38,361 nt of DNA from Nitrosopumilales archaeon (GTDB taxonomy: Archaea > Thermoproteota > Nitrososphaeria > Nitrososphaerales > Nitrosopumilaceae). The position numbers were made by a program, and so were the translations under genes. The stretch lies in assembly GCA_016838825.1 (NCBI GenBank), contig JAEHKU010000007.1:1-38361 (forward strand). The letters run 5' to 3'. Positions 1 through 6,492 of the stretch are shown here, one piece after another. Position 1 is the first letter of the stretch, and every line of letters starts with the position of its first letter. The notes under the pieces were generated by a model. The model searched no databases. It was given only the letters and a program-made list of their open reading frames with translations, and was not told the origin of the DNA.

Positions 1-108
1 TCAGTTTCAGTTTTAGGTGGTTCTATTTCAGTTTCAGTTTTAGGTGGTTCTATTTCAGTTTCAGTTTTAGGTGGTTCTATTTCAGTTTCAGTTTTAGGTG
101 GTTCAGAT
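1..108. repeat. 27-bp perfect tandem repeat, about 3.9 copies
   Basis: Copies begin at 1, 28, 55 and 82. The first three are identical over 27 bp and the fourth matches for 23 bp before diverging. The unit is a multiple of three and stays in frame in the minus-strand coding region, adding nine residues per copy. The array continues up to the window edge, so the true copy number is unknown. Confidence 0.95.
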
Positions 109-194
109 ATTTCTACCTGAGTTTTCTTTTTTAATTTTGGAGTTTCAGAAAGAATATCTTCTGCATCTGTCTGCCCTTTATCAGTAGTACTCAA
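1..194 (-). CDS. Repeat-rich acidic protein, partial (runs off left edge)
   Basis: A minus-strand reading frame is open from about 239 down to the window edge. It has no ATG or GTG, so the best start I can offer is the TTG at 192-194. The first ~30 residues are polar and charged, and a Lys cluster follows. The frame then enters nearly four copies of a nine-residue unit, EPPKTETEI, encoded by the 27-bp DNA repeat. The product is low-complexity, Pro/Glu/Thr-rich and likely disordered. It lies 38 nt downstream of the 82-residue gene on the same strand, so the two may be co-transcribed. Function is unknown and most of the protein is outside the window. The weak start leaves open that the gene really begins elsewhere. 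Confidence 0.45.
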   Translation of the reverse strand, partial: MSTTDKGQTDAEDILSETPKLKKKTQVEISEPPKTETEIEPPKTETEIEPPKTETEIEPPKTET

Positions 195-232
195 TTTATT
201 ATCGTTAAATAATCTGAAGGTTTGGTTTTTAA

Positions 233-481
233 TTAATGTTTAAGATTTTGTTTTTTGATATAATCCTCTAGTATTTTTTGCACCTCATCAGGCGTAGAAG
301 ATAGTTTGATCATATCAACAAGCTCTTTTTCCTCAATTTCATAACAGTTCAAGAAATGTTGTTCATCTTTGTACACCAAGAAGACTTTATCATTGTATAC
401 ACAGTGGTATAGTTTTTCAGATTCCATTTTTTCTGGTTTTATCTTTATACCGTCCTTCCCTGTTGATAGAGGATAATCCAT
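233..481 (-). CDS. Small hypothetical protein, 82 aa
   Basis: A small soluble protein that starts with ATG at 481. It is rich in Lys and Glu and has no signal peptide, membrane segment or metal motif. The middle alternates hydrophobic and charged residues (YHCVYNDKVFLVYKDEQHF), as in a short beta-sheet domain. The C-terminal part looks helical (EVQKILEDYIKKQ). I do not recognise the family. It is divergent from dinB (76 bp between starts) and sits upstream of the repeat-rich reading frame on the same strand, so those two may form an operon. The coding call rests on a full-length frame with a good start and ordinary composition. Confidence 0.6.
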   Translation of the reverse strand: MDYPLSTGKDGIKIKPEKMESEKLYHCVYNDKVFLVYKDEQHFLNCYEIEEKELVDMIKLSSTPDEVQKILEDYIKKQNLKH

Positions 482-557
482 AATTAACCTTAGAATAGAA
501 GATATTTAGATTATTTTATTCGATATTGTAATAAGCTAATTTTACTATTTATTAGAC

Positions 558-1652
558 ATGAATGATAGAGTTATTTTACACATAGATTTTGATTATTTTT
601 TTGCTCAATGTGAAGAATTACGTTCTCCTGAACTAAGAACTAGGCCTGTTTGTGTATGTGTGTTTTCAGATAGAGGTGGTGATAGTGGAGCGATTGCTAC
701 CGCAAATTACGTTGCAAGAAAGTATGGGGTCAAATCCGGATTACCTATTAGATTTGCAAAAAAAAGACTAGAAGGTGTTTCCAATGCAACTTTTCTACCA
801 ACTGATTTTGAATATTATTCTGAGATTTCTGGAAAAGCAATGGACATAATCAAAGAATATGCAGATATCTTTGAGTACGTTGGAAAGGATGAAGCATACT
901 TGGATGTGTCAAAAAGAACAGAAGGAAGTTTTGATAAAGCAAGCCACCTTGCTCAACAGATAAAAAATTCTGTACGTGGTTCAGTTAAACTCACGTGTTC
1001 AATTGGAATATCACCGAATAAGTTAGTTTCAAAAATTGCTTCGGACTTTCAAAAACCAGACGGCTTGACTGTTGTTCCACCTGATAAGGTACAGACTTTT
1101 TTGGATCCATTACCTATAAGAGCGATCCCAGGTATAGGCAAAAAAACCGAGGATAAATTCTCAGAGCCTGGTCTTGAATCTGTTTCTCAACTTAAAAAAC
1201 TAGATGTCTTTTCACTCACTAAACAATTTGGAAGAAAGATGGGCACATACATTTACAACTCCATAAGAGGAATTGATGAAGAACCTGTAGCAGAAAGACC
1301 AGATGCCAAACAGTATAGTAGAATAGTAACACTAAGAAAGGATTCAAAAGACTATGATTTTTTGGCCAAAAGTATTGAGACCTTATGCAAGGACATTCAT
1401 TCTACAGTTTTAAAAAACAACATTATGTTCAAATCAATAGGGATACAATTTGTTCAAACAGATCTTGCAAACAAAACAAAATCTAGAATGCTGAAGAATC
1501 CTACTTCAAGTCTTGAAGAAATGCAAAAAGCAGCCTTACAGCTTTTACGAGATGCTTTGCAAGGCCAAGACAAACTTGTTCGAAGGATAGGAGTAAAAGT
1601 TTCAGATTTGTATCATACCGTAGGCCAGGATACCTTAACACGTTATTTTTAG
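558..1652 (+). CDS. dinB: Y-family DNA polymerase IV (DinB/Dpo4 type)
   Basis: A translesion DNA polymerase that copies past damaged bases with low fidelity. It has 364 residues, the usual length for Dpo4. The N-terminal catalytic motif HIDFDYFF supplies D10, and GKDEAYLDVS supplies D111 and E112, so all three metal-binding carboxylates are present. F15 sits where Dpo4 has its steric-gate Tyr. The SIGISPNKLVSKIASD block of the palm is intact, followed by a helix-hairpin-helix-like thumb (IPGIGKKTEDKF) and the little-finger domain. The last eight residues, QDTLTRYF, form a PIP box (Q357, L360, Y363, F364) for binding the PCNA clamp. The 3' end overlaps the convergent peptidase gene by 4 bp. 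Another PIP-box repair protein (NreA) lies 1.4 kb downstream. Confidence 0.95.
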   Translation: MNDRVILHIDFDYFFAQCEELRSPELRTRPVCVCVFSDRGGDSGAIATANYVARKYGVKSGLPIRFAKKRLEGVSNATFLPTDFEYYSEISGKAMDIIKEYADIFEYVGKDEAYLDVSKRTEGSFDKASHLAQQIKNSVRGSVKLTCSIGISPNKLVSKIASDFQKPDGLTVVPPDKVQTFLDPLPIRAIPGIGKKTEDKFSEPGLESVSQLKKLDVFSLTKQFGRKMGTYIYNSIRGIDEEPVAERPDAKQYSRIVTLRKDSKDYDFLAKSIETLCKDIHSTVLKNNIMFKSIGIQFVQTDLANKTKSRMLKNPTSSLEEMQKAALQLLRDALQGQDKLVRRIGVKVSDLYHTVGQDTLTRYF

Positions 1653-2128
1653 AAAGCTATACCTACGTGAGCTGCTAATTTCTTGTGTTCCTCAGCTGTT
1701 ATCCATTCAACTTTCAAGTAATCAATGATTTCTTTGTTACTCATACCTAATCTCTTTGCTTCCTTTACAGTTATGTCGTATGCCTCAATCTCAGTTGGTC
1801 TATCTACGTAACAATATGATTTATCATATAGATTTTTTCCAGCTCTTTGTTGCTTGACATGAACTAGCTCATGAACAATATCAAGATACAAAATTTTAGG
1901 ATCAGCATCTTGAAGATGGTTTAGTCCCACCGTTATTGTGGCATCATCGTTTTTTACTGACATGTAATGATCTTTTTTTTCAACGATGACCTTAGTTTTT
2001 GCAAATACATCATCGACTTCTTTCTGGGTTTTAAAAACGTCCAACAATACTTTGCTAGGTTTTAATCCTATGAAAATTTCTTCTAGTGTGTATATTCCTG
2101 GTGTTACAAGATTCTTTATTGTAATCAA
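1649..2128 (-). CDS. Putative zinc metallopeptidase (HExxH), 159 aa
   Basis: A small predicted soluble protein with a zinc-peptidase signature: HELVHVKQQ supplies HExxH, and about 24 residues later TEIEAYD supplies a Glu suited to be the third ligand (gluzincin-like ExxAY). There is no signal peptide, so it probably acts in the cytoplasm or at the inner membrane face. The start is TTG at 2128. It overlaps the stop of the upstream archaeosortase-like gene in the sequence TTGA (2125-2128), which suggests translational coupling. The pairing hints that it acts with the sortase-like protein, but no substrate can be read from the sequence. I do not know a specific family name. Catalysis is inferred only from the motif. 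Confidence 0.7.
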   Translation of the reverse strand: MITIKNLVTPGIYTLEEIFIGLKPSKVLLDVFKTQKEVDDVFAKTKVIVEKKDHYMSVKNDDATITVGLNHLQDADPKILYLDIVHELVHVKQQRAGKNLYDKSYCYVDRPTEIEAYDITVKEAKRLGMSNKEIIDYLKVEWITAEEHKKLAAHVGIAF

Positions 2129-3063
2129 AGTGTTTGATCTTTTTTTGCTGCTTCTAGTCTTTTAAGGCGTCTTGTCTCCACAAATGTCACTATCATCAAG
2201 AAAATGAAAAGCCAGGGGAGAAACATAATTTCACCAGCAACAGAATGAAATTCTTCAAACTCTTCTGGGTTTGTTGAAACTTTAAGTGCAAAGATTGACA
2301 GAGAAAAGATTCGAATCAAATTAACTCCAATCGTCCCAATAATTCCTAACACAAAATAGACTGCTTTTCTCTTTCGTTGAATATTCATCTTGAACAAAAA
2401 GGCCATCATTACAAGTGAGTAGATTATTACGCTGTGTACTCCCGCAGAAGGCCAGAAAACTTGAAGTGCGAATGGACCATGTTCACCATTCAAAAACATC
2501 AGATTATCTCGAGCAGTAGCAACTCCTAAATCAAACAAAGTAATCAGCCACACATTTGCTTGAATCAAGGGTGGAACGACATACTGAAGTGGTCCTAGCG
2601 TATCATATGGGAAAAATGCGTCAAGCGACAAAATGATCGCACTACCTAAAAGAAATATTGGTCCTGCAGGAGAAATCCTGATCCAGCGTTTTCCAAATAA
2701 TATACTCATCGAAGCAACTACAAAGACTGCCATTACTATAAAATCCCACATCCAGATCCATGAAAATATGAGTTCTACATTATATTGTAAAGCTACATCT
2801 TCAATATAATCACGCAATCCAAATTCTAACGACACAAGATAAACAATGGTGAGGACAGCTAACGGAACAATTGCAAGTAGTCTTCCTTTTGGAATTTTTA
2901 TTTTCAATCCTACAAGTTCTGCAACAATAAATGCAAGGGCAAAAAGAAAACCACCTCTTCCTTGATTCCAACTCAAACTAAAAGTGTCAGGAAATGCTGC
3001 AAGTGCAAACAAAATTGGACTTGCAATTAGTATGATTGCAAAAATTAGATTTTTGTTTTGCAT
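2125..3063 (-). CDS. Archaeosortase/exosortase-family membrane protein (thaumarchaeosortase-like), Ser in place of Cys
   Basis: A 312-residue polytopic membrane protein with about eight hydrophobic segments. Archaeosortases and exosortases are membrane transpeptidases that cut C-terminal sorting signals of exported proteins using a Cys-Arg-His triad in transmembrane helices. Here the matching blocks are PSAGVHS (S206 at the Cys position), NLIRIFS (R251) and EFHSVAGE (H273), in the right order and spacing. A Ser-for-Cys exchange fits my recollection of the family restricted to Thaumarchaeota, but I cannot verify it here. I see no PEFG-type sorting signal on any secreted protein in this window. 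A TATA-like element near 3087-3096 lies ~28 nt before the ATG, consistent with a leaderless mRNA. It is coupled to the HExxH peptidase downstream. Confidence 0.8.
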   Translation of the reverse strand: MQNKNLIFAIILIASPILFALAAFPDTFSLSWNQGRGGFLFALAFIVAELVGLKIKIPKGRLLAIVPLAVLTIVYLVSLEFGLRDYIEDVALQYNVELIFSWIWMWDFIVMAVFVVASMSILFGKRWIRISPAGPIFLLGSAIILSLDAFFPYDTLGPLQYVVPPLIQANVWLITLFDLGVATARDNLMFLNGEHGPFALQVFWPSAGVHSVIIYSLVMMAFLFKMNIQRKRKAVYFVLGIIGTIGVNLIRIFSLSIFALKVSTNPEEFEEFHSVAGEIMFLPWLFIFLMIVTFVETRRLKRLEAAKKDQTL

Positions 3064-3099
3064 CGTCTAGACCTTGTCTGTGACCAATAAATATTGTAA

Positions 3100-4260
3100 T
3101 TAGAAGAAATCGGTTATTGATTTTTGTTTCACTTGTCTTAACATTTCTCCTTTAGCTAACCATTCGGTTTTGGCTATGCTCATTTTCTGACATGCGATAT
3201 CAAGTGCTTCGTCAAAGCTAGATGTTACGTATGGTTTCTGTTTCATTGCCATTCTTACACCTTCACGTATCTGCCAAACTCCAACAGGAACGGCATACTC
3301 AGGCCTAATTTCACGAAGGACTAGAGATGCTGCCTGGATTTTATTTCTTTTTAGGTACTCTGCAACTGCCAACTTTGCTGCAAAGTAGGCACCAGCAATT
3401 GTAGGGTAGTGGTCAATTCCTCTTGCATCTTCAAAATCTGCTCCGAATCCCACATTTCCATGCTGATCATACCATGCTTCTTCCATTTCGAACATCCATC
3501 TATGAGGAAATATGACCACTTGAAAGTAATTCCCAATATGAGAAAATGAAAAAATTTTGCAACTGTCTATTAGATCAAAATCCAATATTTCAGAAACCAG
3601 TGATCTTGAAATTATTTCATCAGTGGCAGTAATACTCCATCTAGTTGGCACTAGTTTTCTTTTTTTACCTAGCATACCAATGCTAAAGCACTTTTGAATT
3701 CTTGTGATCTCAATACCTCTATTGTAAAGCTCAGTTACAGAATCCTGTGCTAGTAAATCTTTATCGTAAAAAATTTTCTGAATACTTTTATCTGAACTAG
3801 AAGTTGAAAACTCAACACTTTTTATTTCTCCCAATGGACCAAATGGGGGGCTATACCCATCGATGGTAGTTGTAGGACTGGTATTTTTAACAAATGAAAT
3901 GTCAGAGTCAATTGATCTTGATGACATAGCAACCTCTTGTAACTTCTCAATGTATTTTCCCTCTACTTGAGAAACATTTGTTGGTTGGACACCCCTTACC
4001 AAACTTAGTCGATAGTTTACAATTTCCTCTAAACTCTTTCCTAGCCAACTTTCTGGAGAATCAAACAATGTGGTGTCTCCATGGATTGGGGGAACCATAG
4101 GACCAACAAGAACCTTCGGATATCCATAAGTGCCTACAAAAACCGAGGGAGGTGTTGAGCCACTTAGAAAGTTAGATGAAAGCAAGTTTCCGTAACGTGA
4201 CAGATATTCCTGCCAGTGAGATTCTATTGCCTTTCGTAGATCTGCTGCAGTTAATTTCAA
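3100..4260 (-). CDS. nreA: NreA-family DNA repair protein
   Basis: A 386-residue archaeal repair protein of the Nre family. In Haloferax volcanii NreA contributes to mitomycin C resistance with PCNA and the UvrABC system; the reaction is not established. The conserved N-terminal region includes FVGTYGYPKVLVGPM and SPESWLGKSLEEIV, and the C-terminal Nre region includes REIRPEYAVPVGVWQIREG. The N-terminal zinc finger of NreB is absent. The protein ends in QKSITDFF, a textbook PIP box (Q379, I382, F385, F386). The start is TTG at 4260. It lies upstream of the archaeosortase gene on the same strand, but that gene has its own TATA-like element, so co-transcription is uncertain. Confidence 0.9.
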   Translation of the reverse strand: MKLTAADLRKAIESHWQEYLSRYGNLLSSNFLSGSTPPSVFVGTYGYPKVLVGPMVPPIHGDTTLFDSPESWLGKSLEEIVNYRLSLVRGVQPTNVSQVEGKYIEKLQEVAMSSRSIDSDISFVKNTSPTTTIDGYSPPFGPLGEIKSVEFSTSSSDKSIQKIFYDKDLLAQDSVTELYNRGIEITRIQKCFSIGMLGKKRKLVPTRWSITATDEIISRSLVSEILDFDLIDSCKIFSFSHIGNYFQVVIFPHRWMFEMEEAWYDQHGNVGFGADFEDARGIDHYPTIAGAYFAAKLAVAEYLKRNKIQAASLVLREIRPEYAVPVGVWQIREGVRMAMKQKPYVTSSFDEALDIACQKMSIAKTEWLAKGEMLRQVKQKSITDFF

Positions 4261-4657
4261 TATTACTGAAAAAGAGATTCAAACTAATAATGTTGTAGGA
4301 AAAATAATCTGAAGCTCTCAGAAAAGGCAAAAACACCAATTGCACTGTTAGTACTTATTCTTCTTCTTCGCTTTCTTCAGATTCGTCAAAATCACTATTG
4401 GCTCTGTTTGGCCTAGTTGGGATGTATAAGATGGTCATACATCAATACCTAGAAACATTGGTTGATAGGTTTCAAGGTTATCAAAAGTTGCTCATTTTGT
4501 GATATATGACAGATTTCAAAGATCCCCCGATTGATTCCAAGAGGAAGCACGAGGTAGTGATTTGGAACCGTTCTCCATGAAACATAGAATAAAAATTAGC
4601 TGTTTATGGATAATAATTGAACCAAGTTGGAATAAATTTTTTAACTCATGACAAAAA
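4261..4657. other. Intergenic region between nreA and a membrane-protein gene
   Basis: Apart from the 27-codon candidate frame, the region is AT-rich and I see no RNA gene or repeat in it. An AT element (ATTATTAG) around 4287-4294 is placed to serve nreA on the minus strand. A TATA-like AATAAATTTT at 4631-4640 lies about 22 nt before the ATG at 4658 and 34 nt before the alternative ATG at 4670, serving the plus-strand membrane-protein gene. Confidence 0.5.
4355..4438 (-). CDS. Candidate acidic microprotein, 27 aa
   Basis: A short minus-strand frame from ATG at 4438 to TAA at 4355. It begins MTILYIPTRPNR and ends in an acidic tail with four closing Glu residues and several Ser. A stop codon lies two codons upstream, so the ATG is the first possible start. 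The composition (basic head, DFDESEESEEEE tail) is not typical of random AT-rich sequence. No ribosome-binding site is clear. It occupies part of the 397-bp gap between nreA and the next gene. This is a candidate only and could be chance. Confidence 0.3.
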   Translation of the reverse strand: MTILYIPTRPNRANSDFDESEESEEEE

Positions 4658-5149
4658 ATGTTATTTAAAATGTCACAAACTACAAAGATTGTTTTTTCCG
4701 ACGTAAGATACATCGTATTAGCAGCTGCAATATTTGTAGGAATGTTGGTGCCACTTTTAATTATCTCAGAATTCATCTTTTTGGAACCTTATGTGATTAT
4801 ACATGTTCCCGCTGAGGGGTTTTTCGGATTTGCATTGATAGTTGCGGTATCTTCAATGGCTGGATTAGTGCTTAGTATGAACGTGTATAGAATACGAGCA
4901 TTGCGAAATAAAAAGCGAAAAATGGGTAACGGAATTATAGGTTCGATAATTGGTGCATCAGCTGGTGCATGCAGCTGCGGTCCAATTGGTTTTGCTTTGA
5001 TTTCTACTTTCGGTGTGGCCGGCGGAGTTGCAACTGCATTCTTAACAAATTATGAAATTCCATTACGGCTTGCAGCATTAGCAATTTTAGTCGTTACATA
5101 TTTCACTACAAGAAAAGCACTAGTAGCTGAGTGTAAAATCAAAAACTAG
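4658..5149 (+). CDS. Four-helix membrane protein with CSCGP motif
   Basis: A 163-residue membrane protein with about four transmembrane segments at residues ~17-40, 55-75, 95-125 and 135-152. A basic cytoplasmic loop (RIRALRNKKRK) follows helix 2. The third hydrophobic segment is Gly/Ala-rich and carries GACSCGPIGF, two Cys separated by one residue next to Gly-Pro in the membrane, which could bind a metal or haem or be redox active. No family is recognised. The start is either ATG 4658 or ATG 4670 (MSQTTK); the later one leaves a more typical N-terminus. It is convergent with the C2H2 zinc-finger gene, with only 3 bp between the stop codons. Confidence 0.75.
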   Translation: MLFKMSQTTKIVFSDVRYIVLAAAIFVGMLVPLLIISEFIFLEPYVIIHVPAEGFFGFALIVAVSSMAGLVLSMNVYRIRALRNKKRKMGNGIIGSIIGASAGACSCGPIGFALISTFGVAGGVATAFLTNYEIPLRLAALAILVVTYFTTRKALVAECKIKN

Positions 5150-5152
5150 ATT

Positions 5153-5335
5153 TTATTTTCTTCGAAACAGTCTTGTGATTTTCTCTATTGCTACGTCAAT
5201 CGGGCAAGATTCACAATAAATTCCAGATCCATGCTCTTTTCTGTGCTCATTTAATTTTTCTTTTGACTCGAATTCCATCCCACATTGATCACATCTGGAT
5301 AGCATCTTGGGTTTTTTACTTTTGAAAGAGCTCAC
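5153..5335 (-). CDS. Small C2H2 zinc-finger protein, 60 aa
   Basis: A 60-residue basic protein with one classical C2H2 finger: C15 and C18, then H31 and H35 (Cx2Cx12Hx3H), with the hydrophobic F22 and L28 in the expected places. A second Cys pair (CESC) follows and may add a second partial zinc site. The tail is helical and basic (IEKITRLFRRK). Single-finger proteins of this kind may bind DNA, RNA or protein; the sequence does not say which. The start is GTG at 5335. It is divergent from the O-methyltransferase gene across a 54-bp region with a shared AT-rich core. Its position beside the promoter makes local regulation possible but unproven. Confidence 0.8.
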   Translation of the reverse strand: MSSFKSKKPKMLSRCDQCGMEFESKEKLNEHRKEHGSGIYCESCPIDVAIEKITRLFRRK

Positions 5336-5353
5336 ACAACAATGATACGATCA

Positions 5354-5366
5354 TATCATATAAAAT
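5354..5366. promoter_or_regulatory. Shared AT-rich promoter core for two divergent genes, with flanking inverted repeat
   Basis: The 54 bp between the GTG at 5335 and the ATG at 5390 hold one AT-rich TATA-like core (TATCATATAAAAT). Each start codon lies about 25-28 nt from it, as expected for leaderless transcripts in both directions. An inverted repeat, ATGATA at 5342-5347 and TATCAT at 5354-5359 with a 6-bp spacer, overlaps the core and could be an operator. Confidence 0.5.
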
Positions 5367-5389
5367 AATCCCCAAATCTTGTTTAACTA

Positions 5390-6058
5390 ATGGAAAACAT
5401 ACAAAATTTTTTGAATGGTAAAATATGGTCAGTATTAGATAGACTAGAAAAACAATCTAGACTTGAGAAATCACACAATTTCGATATCCCCCCTAACGAT
5501 AGAATGCTTGCGATCTCACAGGACACTGGAATTTTTTTTAATATCATGCTCAAGACGATGAAGGCAAAGAAAGTATTAGAGATTGGCACGTCTGTTGGAT
5601 ATTCTACACTCTGGTTTGCAGATGCAATAAAGCAGAATTCACAGGACATCAATGAAAAACTAATAGTTACAATAGATGAAAATCCTTCAAAAATAGAGAG
5701 AGCAAAAAGAAATTTTGGTGATGCAAATGTTGATGATATAATCGAAATAAAAGAAGGCCGAGCATTGGACATTTTAAGAAAAATACTTCATGATTATGAA
5801 GAAAACGGCAAAGTGCAAGCAGACCAGCTTGACTTTGTTTTCATAGATGCGGACAAAGAAAACTTGATTGAATATTTTGATACTGTTTTCCTAATGGTTA
5901 GAGAAGGTGGAATCATTGCAGCCGACAACATGTTATACCCAGAGGAATACCGGCCAATTATGGAAAAATATGCACATTATGTTAGAAGCAAACCAAATGT
6001 GCAGTCGGTAACATTACCTATCGGCAATGGTGAAGAATTTACTATCAAAATTCAGTAA
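5390..6058 (+). CDS. Class I SAM-dependent O-methyltransferase (family 3)
   Basis: A 222-residue methyltransferase of the caffeoyl-CoA/catechol type. These enzymes move a methyl group from S-adenosylmethionine to a hydroxyl of a small aromatic or related acceptor and need a divalent metal. The SAM-binding motif VLEIGTSVGYST has E65 and G67, and the acidic ribose ligand follows in TIDENP. The metal site is complete: D153 in FIDADKEN, and D179 and N180 in AADNMLYP. The physiological acceptor cannot be deduced. Start codon ATG 5390 lies ~28 nt from the shared TATA core, suggesting a leaderless message. It is followed by a convergent gene 17 bp beyond its stop. Confidence 0.9.
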   Translation: MENIQNFLNGKIWSVLDRLEKQSRLEKSHNFDIPPNDRMLAISQDTGIFFNIMLKTMKAKKVLEIGTSVGYSTLWFADAIKQNSQDINEKLIVTIDENPSKIERAKRNFGDANVDDIIEIKEGRALDILRKILHDYEENGKVQADQLDFVFIDADKENLIEYFDTVFLMVREGGIIAADNMLYPEEYRPIMEKYAHYVRSKPNVQSVTLPIGNGEEFTIKIQ

Positions 6059-6075
6059 ATTCATTAATTTTTAAC

Positions 6076-6447
6076 CTACACTAGATAATGAATTCTTACA
6101 TGGTTATTGTGAACGACTTCATATGGTGTTATATGGCCACAATGTGGACATGAAAATAGCCCTGTAGCATGTTTCTCAACTGGTTCAATTACTTTACCAT
6201 TTATAGACTCGATTGAAATAACATCATTTTTACAAATTACTGCAAAGTTTTGTCCTTCGTTTATGGAATCAAGAAATTCTTTGATTGCAGTAACTATTTT
6301 GCCGACGTCAATTTTTTCACCATCATTAATTTCAGACAGCATAAATTCAAATTTCTTCATTGTTGGGACTGCAACAACTTGATCAGAGACGTACACTGCA
6401 AGATCTGATTTTATGCCTAATACGGGCCTACAATCAATCGTAATCAA
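6076..6447 (-). CDS. Hypothetical protein with C-terminal Cys/His zinc site, 123 aa
   Basis: A 123-residue soluble protein. The first ~95 residues look like an alpha/beta domain (helix around KKFEFMLSEI and VGKIVTAIKEFLDSI). The last 24 residues contain C100-x2-C103 followed by H113, H116 and H120, a likely zinc-binding end (CPHCGHITPYEVVHNNH). I do not recognise the family. The start is TTG at 6447, and no better start is available. It is transcribed away from the metzincin gene's end, with 45 bp between the genes on the same strand. Function is unknown. Confidence 0.7.
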   Translation of the reverse strand: MITIDCRPVLGIKSDLAVYVSDQVVAVPTMKKFEFMLSEINDGEKIDVGKIVTAIKEFLDSINEGQNFAVICKNDVISIESINGKVIEPVEKHATGLFSCPHCGHITPYEVVHNNHVRIHYLV

Positions 6448-6492
6448 TAGTCAACACCTAGTAATATCATATCTTAGTTTAACATTTTGTTA

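Noticed and set aside
1-108. CRISPR array
   Set aside because: The 27-bp copies are directly joined with no spacers, and they stay in frame inside a reading frame.
233-481. The 82-residue gene and the repeat frame as one frameshifted gene
   Set aside because: The frames do not join at a slippery site in the right phase, and each has a plausible stop or start, so I keep them separate.
4516-4776. 86-residue minus-strand reading frame
   Set aside because: It overlaps the start of the membrane-protein gene, has an unusual composition and no recognisable pattern.
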